A stretch of DNA of 64,000 nt from Eutreptiella sp. 'Long Island Sound 2002'. Taxonomy: Eukaryota > Euglenozoa > Euglenophyceae > Eutreptiales > Eutreptiaceae. The notes beneath the pieces were generated by a model. It was not told the DNA's origin and did not search any database. It saw nothing but the letters and a program-made list of their open reading frames with translations. The stretch covers positions 22,678,441-22,742,440 of the forward strand of contig OZ038378.1 in assembly GCA_964036045.1 (NCBI GenBank). Direction: 5' to 3'. Every line of letters starts with the position of its first letter. Position 1 is the stretch's first letter. The position numbers and the translations under genes were made by a program. Of the stretch, positions 34,716 through 46,992 are shown in pieces.

Positions 34716-37700
34716 CTAGCTCTGTAGGGACTGGTGGTCTGTGCAAACCACCACCGGCTGCAGTCCGATGTGGCCAGACCACTTCCTGAGCGCACATACA
34801 ATGGCGTATGTCTCCTTCTCCCTCGCGGTCCATGTTCGGCGTTGGCCCTCGGCCAGGATCCTGCTCCAAAACGCCACGGGAACATGAGTCCCGTCGTCCC
34901 GGACTTGCTCGAGGACTGCCCCCACGGCATAGTCCGAAGCGTCTGTCCGTAACACGAATCCCTTGTCCGGGTCCACCAAGAACAGCCCCAACTGCCCCAG
35001 GAGTCGCTCCTTCAGGCGGTTGAACGCATCCTCAGCCTCAGGGGTCCAGGCAAGCTTCTTCTTGCTCCCCTTCCGGCCATCGAACTTGCCCACTTGCAGC
35101 ATCTTGTGCAGCGGCCCCGAGAGTTCTGCATACATCCGGACATAGCCCGAATAGTAGTTGCAGAACCCCATGAAGGATCGGAGTTCGCTGATGGTCTGGG
35201 GCTTCTCCCAGTGGTGCAGGGACGCCAGCTTCCCAGGCATGGGACGGCGTTGCCCGTGACCAACAACGTGACCCGCGAACTCCACTTCCTTCACGAAGAG
35301 TGAGGCTTTGGTGGGCTTGCACACCATGTTGTGCTTGTCCAACTCGCTGAGCACTCGGCGCAGATCCTTCTCATGCGCGTCGATGAGCTCGTCCTCAGTC
35401 ATGTTCTCCGTGCCGGACCCGATGATGATGTCATCCACGAAGGGATCGGCACAGTCCCGGACAGGACCGAGTAGGTCCTCCATCATGCGCTGGAAAGCGG
35501 CGTTGCCATTCTTAGCGCCCATAGGCACCACTTTCCACTGCATGGGCCCCAGCGGCGTCGACATCGCTGTGCAGGGCCTGGAGTCCGGGTGTAGCGGCAT
35601 CTGGTGATAACCATGTTTCAGGTCCAACACCGTGAAGATCCGCTTTTTCTGCTGTTTTTGGAGGATGGAGTCGATCAGGGGAAGCGAGTACGAGTTGTGC
35701 TCGGTCTGCTCGTTCAAACCTCTGTAATCAACCACCAACCTCCACTCGCCCTTCTCCTTCTTGGGTACGATGAAAGCTGGGCTGGCCCACTCACTGTCGG
35801 AGGGTTCGATCCATCCCCGCTCAATGAACTCGGCCAACAGCTTCTTAATGGCCCCGGCCCGATCGCCCTGAAGTTGGTACTCCCGATGACGATAGATCTT
35901 CGGGTTCGGCTTCAGCTTGATCTTCGCTGTACCAAACCTCCCGCGATCTGGAGGGTTCTTCTTGGCGACGCCACTGAACAGCCGCGGATAGGCCTTGATC
36001 AGCCTCTCCTTCAGCTCGGCGACCTTCGGGTTCTCCTGGGCCTCTTCAGCCGCTTGCTTCGGTATAGACACAACCGACCGCACTGCGGTATAGGCCTCTT
36101 CTGGGTCCGATTCCGACTTCTCCTCGTCCGACATGCCGTCTTCATCGTCGTGGGGAGCTCTTCCCACCGATAATCTTCGGAAATTTGCGGCATCGGGCTG
36201 GTGACTGTCGCTATCGGCACCCATTCTTGGAAAATCCCATGTTGGTGGGTCCGACCCAACCGGACCATCGTATTGGTCCGCGATGTGATCCATGACCCTC
36301 GCCACGAACTCGTCCTTCTCGTACTTGCCGGTGACCAACATCTTGTCATCCCACCAATGCGGAGATGTGACCATGGCCCGCCTCTTCTTGGCTGCCACAC
36401 GGTCGTGTATCCCCATCCGCATGTAGTTGACGACGTCGTCGATCTCGGCGTCGGACAGGACGTCAATGCCATCAATAGGCTGATCCGTCCCCTCCTTGGG
36501 CTCAAACATGACCTTCATGGGCACCGCCTCCACCCTACGGATGAATGCTTCATCACCCGTGGGCTGGGCTTGCGCCCCATCCACCAGGAAAGCCTTGGTA
36601 CCCCACGCTTGACCCGGGGAGGGCATTGATACACCCTTGGCGTCGATGAACAACTCCTCCTCTGGCCCGAATGACATCTCGTTCAGGGTGATGGAGTCCA
36701 GCGTCGACTTGAGACCCTCCAGCGGACATGGGGTGGATACTATGCCGGTTATGACCAGGATCCCCTTCGCCCTATCCGCGATGATCTTCTCCACCGTACG
36801 TCTGGTATTGTCCAGGGAGCCATGCCAATACATGGGCCCCCACTCCTTCAAACCCCAATGCCTGTGCCAGGCTGAGTCTCCTCGATGCCAATGCCTCCTA
36901 CACTTCCGCAGAAGTGGGGCATCCCAGGAAGCGAAGACGTCCGTCTCGGGCACTTCAGCTCCCAGCGTCTGAATCATCCTGGCGTACACTTGCGGCGCCA
37001 TTCCATACTCCGTAAGCTGAACTCCACGGTCTCCTCTGGACTTGGCACCCACAGCTTGCACCTCTCGGACGATCCGATCCTCTTCCTCAGCATTCCATTG
37101 GGATGACCCGCACGCATAATCCGTGGACAGCCATGTGAGGCATTCGTCGTCCTCCCGGACCAGCGTTGCGCGATGGGGAAGGGCTCCAATGGCGTTGGCC
37201 ACCATGAAGTCGTACCCCATGATCATATCCCAATCGGTAATGTCGGCCACATAGAAGTTCCCGGATAGAGTGCTTCTCTTCGCCTGATCAGGGCGGTTCA
37301 AGCGCTCCAACGTCCTCAACATGTCCTCAGCAACCTCCTCGATCGACCTCACTCGTCGGTCTTGGCCAGGTCCACCACCATAGCCTCTTCCTCCGCTTTT
37401 TCCTTGGCCTTTGCCTTGGCCTTTTCCCCCGTCTCCGCCCTTCGCCTTCCAGTCGGAAATCCGCTGCTCCTTGGGCTTCTTCTCGGGGTGAGCGGCGAAA
37501 TAGGCCTTCTTGTCCGCCTCATACACCTTGCACTGACGGTGTTCGTGTGCATGGTTATTTCCCTTGCCATAACAGACCCAGCACCCGTCGTGCTGAGACC
37601 TGTACTCCCGGAAGGAGAGCGGTGGGTTCCCGATCCTCCTTGGCTCTTTGCCCTTCTTGGGTCCCACCTGGCTCCATCTGGACCGATCCTGCCCATGGTT

Positions 37701-38204
37701 CTTCACGTTGTGCGCCACAAACGCGAAGAAATGGGCCTCCTCGTGATCCTCCCGGGACCAGTGGTCTTGGCCACTTCCACTACCATCCTCCGCGGAGTTG
37801 GCCGTGTCCTCCTGGATCTCTCGATGATGGCGGTCTTCTCGGTGGCCTCGTTGTCCATGACCATGTCGATCCTGCACGTGGGCCTCGTTCTTCGCATTGA
37901 GCTTCAACTCCACCGTGATGTACTTCACGATCTCGTCAAGGCTCATGCGGGCGAAGATGACTTGCATCCTCAGCGGCTCCCCGCGCCTCCACTCCACGTT
38001 GTTGAGGCGCAGCAACCTTTGCCCCATGGAGTCTCCAAACACCTCCACGTACGCGGCGTTCTTCAGTCCCAACATCCGGTCGGGTTCGCCCAGGTTCCTC
38101 CTGAAGAACTCCATGATACCCGCATGGGTATCCTCCGCCGCCATGATCCTCACCGCCACCCATCTCTTGGCGCGCTTCTTCTCCTCGTCCTCCACTCTCC
38201 TTTT
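34716..38204 (-). pseudogene. Element C Pol: nucleocapsid, protease remnant, methylase-like domain, RT, RNase H
   Basis: In order: a basic region with a Cys/His knuckle (CWVCYGKGNNHAHEHRQC), then FYVADITDWDMIMGYDFM, the C-terminal half of an aspartic protease. I find no D-T/S-G active-site motif before it, so that half may be deleted. Then PETDVFASWDAPLLRKCRR, WGPMYWHG and PSPGQAWGTKAFLVDGA, a domain parallel to the methylase-like domain of element A but with YWHG where NPPF is expected. RT: VVDYRGLNEQTEHNSYSLP, VPMGAKNGNAAFQ, active site PFVDDIIIG. RNase H: LRTDASDYAVGAVL, TAREKETYAIV, TDHQSLQS, then TAG 34716-34718 at a conserved Trp position. It is preceded by Gag in the same frame. Confidence 0.8.
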
Positions 38205-40031
38205 CTAGCTGCCGGGGAGGACGTCCTTCAGGAGGTGGCGGATCTCGCTGGCCTCGTTCCAATCCTCCACCAGCTTGAGGCATCTGCGGTACTTCCGCAG
38301 ATACCGGTTCCACTCCCGGACCCGCAACTCACCGCGGTCCAGCGGCAGTGGAATGGACCACAGGTCCTCCAGCTTCTGATTCGGAGTGTCCACCCGCTCC
38401 TCATCCTCCAACCACTGGAGGCAGGCCTGCTCCGTCCTGATCAGTCCTTCCCGGATCTGATCCCGCAGCTCCTCCTTCAGGTCCTGCGCCAGGCGGTGTG
38501 GGAATGTCCGGCATACCCACTTATCCCGCGGCGCTCCCCGCATCTCGCCGACGACCTCCTCGGCGAAATCCTCCCAATCCAGGATGAAGTCATCCAGATT
38601 GGAGGGGTTACCATCGTAGTAGGGGATTTTGATTCCCCTGAGGTCGTCAATCCTGATGGCGTCTCCGACGTCTCCAGCCACCACTCCACCGAGACGGATA
38701 CCACCTGTGGCCGGGGGGTGTGAGTACACTCCCCGTACATCCCTCTCCTCCATGGAGTGCGGTCCAGTTGGGCCTGAACCCATGGGGTTTGGAATGCGGG
38801 AAGGAGTTGCTCCATCGGCTGTCCATATCCCCGTATTGGGGTCCTTCGCCCACAGGTTTCCGCTTGGATGGCCTCGACCATGTCCGTCGGCGCCTCCCAT
38901 GATTCGCCCCTGCATGGTCTGGTTCTGGATCTCGATCTTCTCTTCCGCATAGACTGCCATATTCGTCGTGAGCGGTACATCCTGGGCGGCATGGGACATC
39001 TGTACCGTCAGGCTCCTCGGGTCCGTGGTCACGTGCCCTCCCCGCATGGACCCAGCCGGTGCCGTGTGTTCCCCGAGCATTGTGGACTCGCTGAACAGGG
39101 GAACATACGGCAGCGCACCCGGGTCAACACGCGGAGGCGCGTATGGTGCCTCTGCAGGGCCGCCCATGGGTTTCTCCATGGCGCTCCTGAGGGTCTTAAC
39201 CCGCTCCACCAGCTCTACCGCGGCCGGCTTTGCCGGGAGCTCCGGACCCGAGGCGAGGGGCTGTCGCTCCTCTAGCCTTCTCAGGCGTCCCGACATGTCC
39301 TCCACTAAGTGGAGGAGGCTATCCACCACTTGCTGCTGTTTCTGCAGGGCCAGCTTCAGATTCTCCCGGTACCGGGCCTGATCCGCTCGCAGCTCCTCCA
39401 TGTGGTTCTCCGCGGCCGACTGGTCGTCCAGGATCCCCGCGACGTCCTCCTCTAGAGCGTCCTTGGCGTTGTCCAGGCGGTCAAGGTGATGCACGATGGC
39501 GTCCATCCCCATCTTTGGGTACTTGCCCATGAGGAAGGACACGTGCTCGCAGTGACACGCAGCGTGCTTTCCGCCGGATTCAGCGCATCCCGCGGTTCCC
39601 GGCACCTCGGACTCATCGCCCATGGGCGTATCGCCTATGGCGTCCGTCTCTGGGCCCGTGTGCCGGGGCACAGGTGCCGTCCGGGCCCTGGCTGGCCTCT
39701 CCAAGCCCTCGGCATCGTGCTTCAGGGCGGGCTCGGGGGCCGTATGCGCCCTGGCGATCGGCGCGGACATCTCCGGCTCCGAAGGTGGCTCGTGGGCTGT
39801 CCGATAGCCCTCGGAGTGCCCCTCGGATTCCCACAGCCTGACCGGGCTGGGGTCCGTGTCCATAGCCCCGGCGTCCCTTGCCGCGGACTTGGGTGACCCG
39901 CGCTTCCGGTAGCGCCGGGCCCGTCCTCCACTGCTGCCTGAATGGCAAGCCTCATCAGAGTCCTCCGCGGCGGAGCGGAGGTTGCATGCCTTTCGGCAGC
40001 GACGCTCACACATGGAGACCAGGTCCTCCAT
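38205..40031 (-). pseudogene. Element C Gag
   Basis: ATG at 40031 (MEDLVSMCERRC) is the first inside the element leader; the frame is open further up but runs into the LTR. 608 codons: a Pro/Ala-rich N-terminus, a coiled coil (ENHMEELRADQARYRENLK, LLHLVEDMSGRLRRLEERQ), and a capsid-type helical region (IKIPYYDGNPSNLDDFILD, WLEDEERVDTPNQKLEDLW). It ends at TAG 38205-38207 after KDVLPGS. Downstream the same frame continues into nucleocapsid and pol. The TAG may be a nonsense mutation of CAG or a readthrough signal of the murine-leukaemia-virus type. It is short of the expected zinc knuckle, so mutation is likelier. Confidence 0.75.
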
Positions 40032-40239
40032 GTCACGTCCTCCTCTTCCCGAGTGTCGTTCTTCTCTTCGGGCTTCAACTTCCGGAGTTCGCCATGCTCT
40101 TGAACGTCTCGGTCCTTCTATGGCTCCAATCTCCGGCGTGGTCTCCACCGAGTCCACAATACGCACCCGGGGCGTACTTGGGCAGGGCTCATAAGGGCCC
40201 AAGTCCCCGGGTCGGCGGTTGGTAGGGGCAGCAGGTAAG

Positions 40240-40250
40240 CCTCTGCTACA
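40240..40250 (-). promoter_or_regulatory. Element C primer-binding site (initiator tRNA-Met type)
   Basis: The minus strand just inside the 5' LTR reads TGTAGCAGAGG. This matches the complement of an initiator tRNA-Met 3' end (TGGTAGCAGAGG) except for one missing G. Confidence 0.5.
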
Positions 40251-40251
40251 A

Positions 40252-42606
40252 TAAAGAAGGTCCCTACCAGGACCGGCCCCCGCTGTGCCCCTTTCGCCTG
40301 TAACCCCTGCTGATTTACTCCGGATCAACGATTGCATTCCTCAATTTCCAGGGTCCAAATCCAAAAATATAGAAATAAAATCCTCCTTCAACCCTGAAAC
40401 AGCAACCAGGTCCCGCAAATACAACAATAACCCAATTCACAATCCAAATCAGGCTGCGGGCTTTCGTTCAGCACACCGGTATTCCCACGGTGGCGGGCAT
40501 GTACAAGAATTGCACCAAGGAAGAAAGCCCTGAAATTGGCATATGAACACAAATAAAGCAAAGTTGGGGAAAGAGGTAAACATACACATTCACAGCCATA
40601 AACCCCTCATTCCCTGGACTCAAGACCTTCCCTTGACTCACCAACATATTGCCCTGAACCCGGTCAAATGAGATGGCTGAATGCCATGTGTCACAAGTCA
40701 CTACATAAACCCCAAAAATGTGTTCACTCCCAAGCCTCTAATTCCTAGCCCAATAGGAGAGGTGGCGTGTCATGGCCTAGAGTGGCACTCAGGACCATGC
40801 CCTACCGTGACATAAACTTGGTTGGACTTGGAGTCGAATGGGCTTAGAGAAATGACCTATGGGTTTGAACTCATAACATGTCAAAAAACTGCCAATTCAC
40901 ACCATATTGGCCATATATCAAAAATATGCTCAAAATTGAAGTTACTACTTATCCGAAGGCCCAAAGCATGCATGGAATCGAAGTCTAGTATTCATGGAGG
41001 ATAGAGACCGAAAGCCAATGCCCATGTACATCCCCACTTTACCCTCGAAACCCCTTCGGATATGGGCGCCACGCACTGCCCAAGTCAGCCCATGATTTTG
41101 AGACCAATTCTTGTGATCCTTCGTGCGCCAAGCCAAATGGAGTACACGATCCGGCATATGGTGGTGTTCAACTCCAAAGCATATGCCAACATATGAACAA
41201 TATACCATGGTTCGACTCTCCATAGGCTTCTTGCTGTAAGCTGACCAGGTGAGTACACAAAACGCAAAAATGAGCAAAAATTGAGGTCAAAAACATGAAA
41301 AAATGACCAAATACAAAGTTGTCATGATAGTATATCTCTATGCTCACCCATGATATCCGCTCATGATTCAATACACAAATGATTGGTACCATTTGCGAAC
41401 AATTCCCCCACTTGGATCCCCAATCGGGCGCATGGAGATACCTTTGCCACTAATATCTACATGCCCCATGAAAATGGGAGTGCACCCATGGATCTCTTTG
41501 TCAAACATACCATGAGCAATACATACGCGGTAGACTTGGTCTAGCGCTTTGAATTCCACAATTGGGACATGGGCAAAACCCTTGTCACGTATGGCTCCCC
41601 ATCTCTTCGGCCACACGAAGATATATAACATGGGCGTGAGCATATCAAGACATATACCATGCATATAAAACATACCCTCAAATGTGGCTCCCACCATGAT
41701 ATGCCATGTCCCTCCATTGGCATAACTTCACGTTAAAAATACGTAGGAACCCAAGGAAAGTTGCCATGCAACCCCAATACTCATGCGGTACACTCGAAAG
41801 TCACAATAAATGTTCGGTTGCACGGTCCAAGAGTTATATATCACTTTATACCCTCTTGACCATTATCCCTTGCTATATCGGGCATGTGTACACACCAAAG
41901 GCGTTTGATGCTTCCTAAATTAAGTTGAGACCCAGGCCGTTCCAACCCAACCTTTCTTATTCTCTTTCCTCACACTCGCTCGTAGATATGGCTCTTCAAA
42001 GTGGTCCCACGATTCGCTTTTGTTTCCCTTATATCTCCAAGTCAAATGGGTGGCAAGTATAAGGGAAACCTGATTCGGGCATAGGGAAAAGAGTACGACC
42101 ACTCGAAGAAGTCCAAATCAAGTGCGGCGATGTCGAAGTCGAAAATCCGATTTCGACATCGCGAAAAATTCTGATTGAAATTTCGAGTGCTTATCTAGAG
42201 AATTGCGGATGCAACGAACCCTTTGCTGATGAAATCTGACCCTTCAACGGAATATCCGCCGAAATATCTGGAAATAACAGTTAACCAATCGGTTAACGCA
42301 AAATCGCGAGCCAACTGACAGTCGCCGATACATTGACCATCAGAACGAAAGGCTGAAAAATTACGGAAACATTATGATAATAAAACCCTGTTGATTCCTG
42401 ATATTCCGATATATAAATCTCCGCTGGCGGCGCCTCGGTTCTGAATATGGCCGCTCATAGCCGGAATGGCCAAACCTATCACACTATCACATCGGGTTAG
42501 ATCAGGTGGATGGGAGAGTATGATATCAGCCAATGGCGGCTTGCCGGCACATAGATACACACCCCAAGTGACCCCAAGATGGCCACGGGGGTCCGAACCG
42601 GCTTCA
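40252..42606 (-). repeat. Element C, 5' LTR (2.36 kb)
   Basis: Same length as the 3' LTR (constant offset of 10,201 bases). It should hold the promoter of the element. No TATA box is assigned. Confidence 0.9.
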
Positions 42607-43111
42607 CACCTTTGCCTGAGCCTTTGCCAGGATCCTCACCCTTAAGCTTCGCCGATAGGCGTTGCTTGTGGTAGCACTCATCCTCGTAGTGCTTCCTCTT
42701 CCCACAGAAGGCACACGTGATGGTGCACCTGTAATGATCCGGCAGCTTCGCTTTGGCGCCGGTGTTCTTCTCCTGCTGCTTCCCCTGGACTACGAAGCAG
42801 TCTCGCTGCTCGCAGTCAGGGGCGTGCTGCAGGTGTCCCTGCTCGTCTCTGGCATCACACCAGAAGAGCTCCTTAACGTTTTCCATGATACGGGCATGGG
42901 CGTGTTTGGGGGTAGTCCCCTGCCCAGGTCTGGATCCTTGGTACCCTTTGCCATGGCTTCCAGAGCCTCTACCTCCAGGACGGTAGTTGTTCAGGTGCTG
43001 GTCGCTTTCTTTCTCCAGCGCCAGCTCCAGGAGTAGCACGCATACATCCTCGTAGCGGAGGGATCTAGCCTTGCGCTCTGCCGTCGAACGGCACTCGTCC
43101 CACAGCTCTCA
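42607..43111 (-). pseudogene. Element A Gag: nucleocapsid zinc-finger segment
   Basis: In frame with the capsid segment upstream after TGA 43109-43111. It contains SLRYEDVCVLLLELALEK, a Gly-rich stretch, and a Cys/His cluster CTITCAFCGKRKHYEDECYH of the retroviral zinc-knuckle type that binds RNA. It is cut by element C just after KGSGKG. Confidence 0.65.
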
Positions 43112-44744
43112 AGGGAGCTTAGCCACCAACCAGAAAAGCAGGTCGTCGCTGCTGTAGGAACCGGGCGTCAATCGTCCAGCCCAGTGATCCAAGTCAGCCA
43201 ACAGCTCAGAGACTCTGCCAGGTTTGGGGTTGTTGGGCAGCACGGGCAGGTTCTGGATCTCGGCCCTGATGGAGACGTCGGTTTCATAGGTCGGGTACTG
43301 CCTCTCCAAGGCAACCAACACATCCGCAAAGGTGGCGGAATTAGTCACGATCTGTCTGACCTGCTTCTCCAGGTACTTGGTCTTGCAGCACTGCAGGAGC
43401 AGATCGCACTTGACCCGTCCACTAGCGTGGGTTTGGCCAGTCAATCGGAGAAACCGGCCAAAATTCTCAGCAAACTCGCTGAGGTCCTTGCCTGTGAACT
43501 GAGGCAGGTTCACCACGATCTTGGAGGTGGCAATAGCCTTAACCTCCTGAGACCTGCGTCCCTCAGGCAGTCGGGTCTTTCTCTTCTTCTTCTTTGTCTT
43601 CCCACTTGGGTTCTCGGGGTCCTCCGGGTCGTCGTCCTCCGAGGGCGAAGCAGAAGTCATCGACGGCGGCTCATCATCGGAGGGTTCTCCGCCTAGATCA
43701 CTAGAGCTGTAGGGCTCCACGTCAACCATTGCCCTCAAGGCTGTCAGCCCCAGCCGGTCCAGCTCGGCTCTCGTAGAATTCGTCACGTGGCTGTAGGGCG
43801 GCTGGGCCGTTCTCGGTACGAAAGGGCTTCTCGGTATCGCTGCAGGGGTCGGCATCGGTCGGCTCCTCAGGCTCCCCAGGGTGTTTGTCAGCCCTGCCAC
43901 CAGGTGGTTGGCCTGTACTCGATGGGGTGACACTCCCACAGTGGTAGGTGACGCTTGGGGCGGTATCATCAGGGGCTCCAGTTTCTCTCGAATCTCTTGA
44001 GTGAGGTCGCCAACAATTTTAGAGGTAGCTCCTCGGAGCACCTCGTTGATCTCCGACCGCGTCAGGGACCTGTTGGAGGATCTCCCCGATCCTCTACTCC
44101 TGCGTCCAAGAGACTCAGGTCCTCTCCTCAGCCCACTCAAGGTTGCATACCCAGGAGCATCCACATAGGCTCCCGTAGCGGGTAGAGGATGGTGATAGTC
44201 AGCCGCATACCATCGCGGCGCAGAACTGGAGATCACCGGCTCACTGGCAGTAGTTGCCTCAGGGAACGCAGTGGTAGGTGGGCCCATACCATAGGCAGGG
44301 TAGGTAGGCATACCAGTAACGCCTGTGCCCTCAGCCATAGGTGGGTTGGTTATGGGTGTGGATGTTGCAGCGCCTGGGTCTGGAATTGGGAGTGTGGTGG
44401 TTCTAGGAGAGGGTGATGCGTGGAGGCCAGAAGCGCTTGGTGCGCCCTCGAAGGTAGGATTATTCGTTGGGTCTTGCCCTTGGTCTGCTCCTTCGTCTGC
44501 TTCGTCTCCAGCATCCTTCTCTCTCTCTCTCTTTCTCTTCACAGGTTGAGTGTCCACCTGCTCGACTGAGAGGCCCCGGAAGGCCAACTGGAGTCCTTCC
44601 AGCGAAATCGTCCGCCACGTCCACTGGTCCATGTAAGGGCTCCGAAGGTACAGCGCTAGGTCCAGGTCCAGGTTCACCAGGTGCTGGCATTGCTGATACC
44701 TCAGGCGCTGTCTTCACGTCGGTGTCCTCTTTCTTTGTGTCCAT
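43112..44744 (-). pseudogene. Element A Gag: N-terminal and capsid segment
   Basis: The capsid frame runs from about 44677 (first ATG 44632, MDQWTWRTISLEGLQLAF) to TGA 43109-43111. A different-frame ATG at 44744 (MDTKKEDTDVKTAPEVSA) looks like a natural N-terminus, so a frameshift near 44.68 kb is possible. Features: a basic stretch (VKRKREREKD), Pro/Ser-rich spacers, an acidic patch (EDDDPEDPEN) next to a basic one (GKTKKKKRKTRLPEG), and a capsid-like core (NLPQFTGKDLSEFAENFGR, YLEKQVRQIV, DLDHWAGRLTPG). It packages element RNA. TGA replaces a likely CGA, so the copy is inactive. Confidence 0.65.
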
Positions 44745-44831
44745 CTTCGTTCGCCCTTCTGCTTATATATGACTGATCTCGGCGCACTGGTTGTACGGCA
44801 CGGGGTTGCTGCCGGTACGCAGAGACAGCCT

Positions 44832-44845
44832 GCCTCTTGCTACCA
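44832..44845 (-). promoter_or_regulatory. Element A primer-binding site (initiator tRNA-Met type)
   Basis: The minus strand next to the 5' LTR reads TGGTAGCAAGAGGC, like TGGTAGCAGAGG with one extra base. Confidence 0.55.
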
Positions 44846-45632
44846 GAAGGTTTTATAGTGATTTCAACACTGTGTTTGTGCCTCTCCTGCTGCTTGCTGC
44901 TGGTGTAGGGATTCCTGCTGCTTGTTTTTGATGAGTAAAATGTTTTATTTGCTGAAATACAACCAATCCAGGATAGCCCCAGCCAGAGATAAGCAAGTAG
45001 AAGACAATCAGGATCAAAGCATGAAGGGCTGCAGTGTAAACAGTGAAAGATGTTAGAATATTCACAGAAACTGCAACTCAGGGCAAATCGGATTGCATAT
45101 CCACAAAGATAGCTGCAATTTTTTGGGAAAAAGAGTTGGAAAACTGCCCCATGGTCACTCAATCTCCATAGTGCCATCTGAGGAGATGTGCACTCTTTGT
45201 TTTGGGTCCCATATGTGCTGAGGTGGCAGGGCATGTGGCGATGAGGTCACTGCCATGTCACATGGGATCTTCCTACTTAGCTAGGCTGACCGGGAATGGA
45301 ACCCAGGACCTCTCAAAAAGAGGTGCCCAGCCCCCTAGGGTGCATACCACTAGGATAGCTAAGATTTCATGAGAAAACATAGATAAATTCATAGGCTCTG
45401 CCCTGGATATGTCAGTTCTCAGTCGACTCAGGAAAAGATGAATTGCCTGACATTGATAGGGGATTAAGGGGTCCACTCCATAACCTGATTTAGTGTTTGG
45501 TTCCATAGGTCAAAATGTGTTATCCCCACTTTTGGTTGGACCAATACTAAGATAGAAATGCCTGTGTGCTCAGTGCATCTCTAATACAACTAGAGTATGC
45601 CTCAAAGCATTGAAAAAGCTCTTTTTCTTATT
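44845..45632 (-). repeat. Element A, 5' LTR
   Basis: Matches 11546-12332 in order and direction. It includes the second tRNA-like block (45281-45360). Confidence 0.85.
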
Positions 45633-45637
45633 TTTGG

Positions 45638-46984
45638 TGTTTGGTGTAACCTCATGGTTGGGAAACAAATTGCTAAGTCTGTCTAGATGGCCAAACAGCT
45701 GCACTACACTGCACCGGTCAGCAACCACCCCCGGAGGTTGCCTGAAGCAGAAATATTGACATTGGGCATGGCAACAACAGACAATAGACAAGAGACATGC
45801 ATCAAATATCACATGCTGTGCAAGACACCGGTAAAATGCAAACCAACATCCCCGATCACAACTGAATCTACGAATCCCAATCTTGCATCACCTTTGGGTC
45901 CCAAGGACAAGAACGGTAAAATATTTGGACAAACAGCCCAAATAGTGCACTGACAAATCAAAAATTAACAGATGATAATGCGATTCCCCAATCGTGCCTT
46001 ATATCTCGTGTCGACAAAGCTTTGCCAAACCTGACGAACACCAAACTCACAACCGTAGAAGTGCCAGTTTAGGCAACCTGATGCCACCAGCAACAGCCCA
46101 CCAAGCAATTCCGTGTGCTTGTGCTGTAGGTGAGGCAACCTTGGGACTGTGATCCTGCAAGACAGGACAGGTTGGGCTGAGGCAGAGCTGAGAAAATACG
46201 CAGTACTAAGACAGATTTGCAGCTGAATGAAGCTTGATGTGTGCGTTAGAGTGCACCAAAAACAAGAGTGCTTCTGCCTTTGCACCATCCAAATTGGAGC
46301 AGTTTGCCGGGGGTCCACCCAAGGATGGCCTGATGAGACACAGCAAGGGCTCTGCAAAATGCATGCAAACTCATCATTGGTTCAAAGGGCTGCCACAAGG
46401 GCATGCCAACAGTGCTGGCTGCTTGGCTCTGGGGTCCAATAACTCTGTCAAATCAAAATGGCAAAATCAGGGTTCACAATTCGCAGAAAATCACTGAGGA
46501 AAAGGCATGAGAAAAATGAATCTTGCGTCTTTGTATCAGCGGGACGTTCAAGGGTCCCGTAGCCCCGGCAGCAGCGAGCATCGTGATTGCTGCGAGAGAC
46601 ATATTCACCGGTGATTGGTGAAGATTGCCCTATTGAACCTGTCATTGCTACTGCTTTGTTGACACAGAACAAGGAATAGCACTAGCATAGAGCAAGCAAT
46701 GCCAGATGCAACGTGGACAAGCTGGACATGATTCTGTGTGCTTCCGTGTGCTTGTCTGAAATGCTGCATTTTCTGGACCAAAAACGTGAGATCTTTGCAG
46801 ATCATTTCTTTGGCTCTTGCGTTTAGTCTGTTTAGTTTGAAACGTTGACGTGATAGCCTGCTACTGCAGCTCTGCGTGAATGTGGCACTTATTGGGAAGC
46901 ACATATTGTACTGTGCGAACTCCGTCCAGCTTTGCAACACCTGGCATCTGAGAGCGCACGCACACCACAAACCCGGTAGCGTGG
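45638..46984. other. No recognisable gene
   Basis: This is the flank between element A and DNA transposon D. A 127-codon minus-strand frame (46988-46605) has no domain I can name and is cut by the D insertion site at its 5' end. Confidence 0.35.
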
Positions 46985-46992
46985 CCATCGTG
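46985..46992. repeat. Element D target-site duplication (left)
   Basis: CCATCGTG; the partner is at 59240-59247. Confidence 0.7.

Larger units (their letters stand above)
30051..42606 (-). mobile_element. LTR element C: long-LTR chromodomain Ty3/gypsy retrotransposon inserted in element A
   Basis: Direct repeats of 2,355 bp lie at 30051-32405 and 40252-42606. On the minus strand they start TGAAGCCGG and end TTCTTTA, with about 17 differences by eye (0.7%), so this is the youngest of the three elements. The 4-bp target duplication is CACC (30047-30050 and 42607-42610). The internal region carries gag (40031-38205) and pol (38204-32799) in one continuous frame, broken only by two TAG codons. 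It interrupts the nucleocapsid part of the element A gag. Total 12,556 bp. Confidence 0.9.
11546..45632 (-). mobile_element. LTR element A: old chromodomain Ty3/gypsy retrotransposon hosting two others
   Basis: It is bounded by direct repeats of about 785 bp. Internal order on the minus strand is: 5' LTR, PBS, gag (44.7-42.6 and 30.05-29.7 kb), protease and methylase-like domain (29.6-29.0 and 20.6-20.3 kb), RT/RNase H/integrase (19.9-16.9 kb), integrase C-terminus and chromodomain (15.1-14.5 kb), PPT, 3' LTR. Removing element C with one TSD copy (12,560 bp), B with one TSD copy (8,426 bp) and the small insertion (1,814 bp) leaves about 11.3 kb. Across each excision the reading frame rejoins correctly, which is strong support. 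TTTGG at 11541-11545 and at 45633-45637 is a candidate 5-bp target duplication; the outer edges are uncertain by a few bases. At least five nonsense codons and one frameshift make it inactive. Confidence 0.85.
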
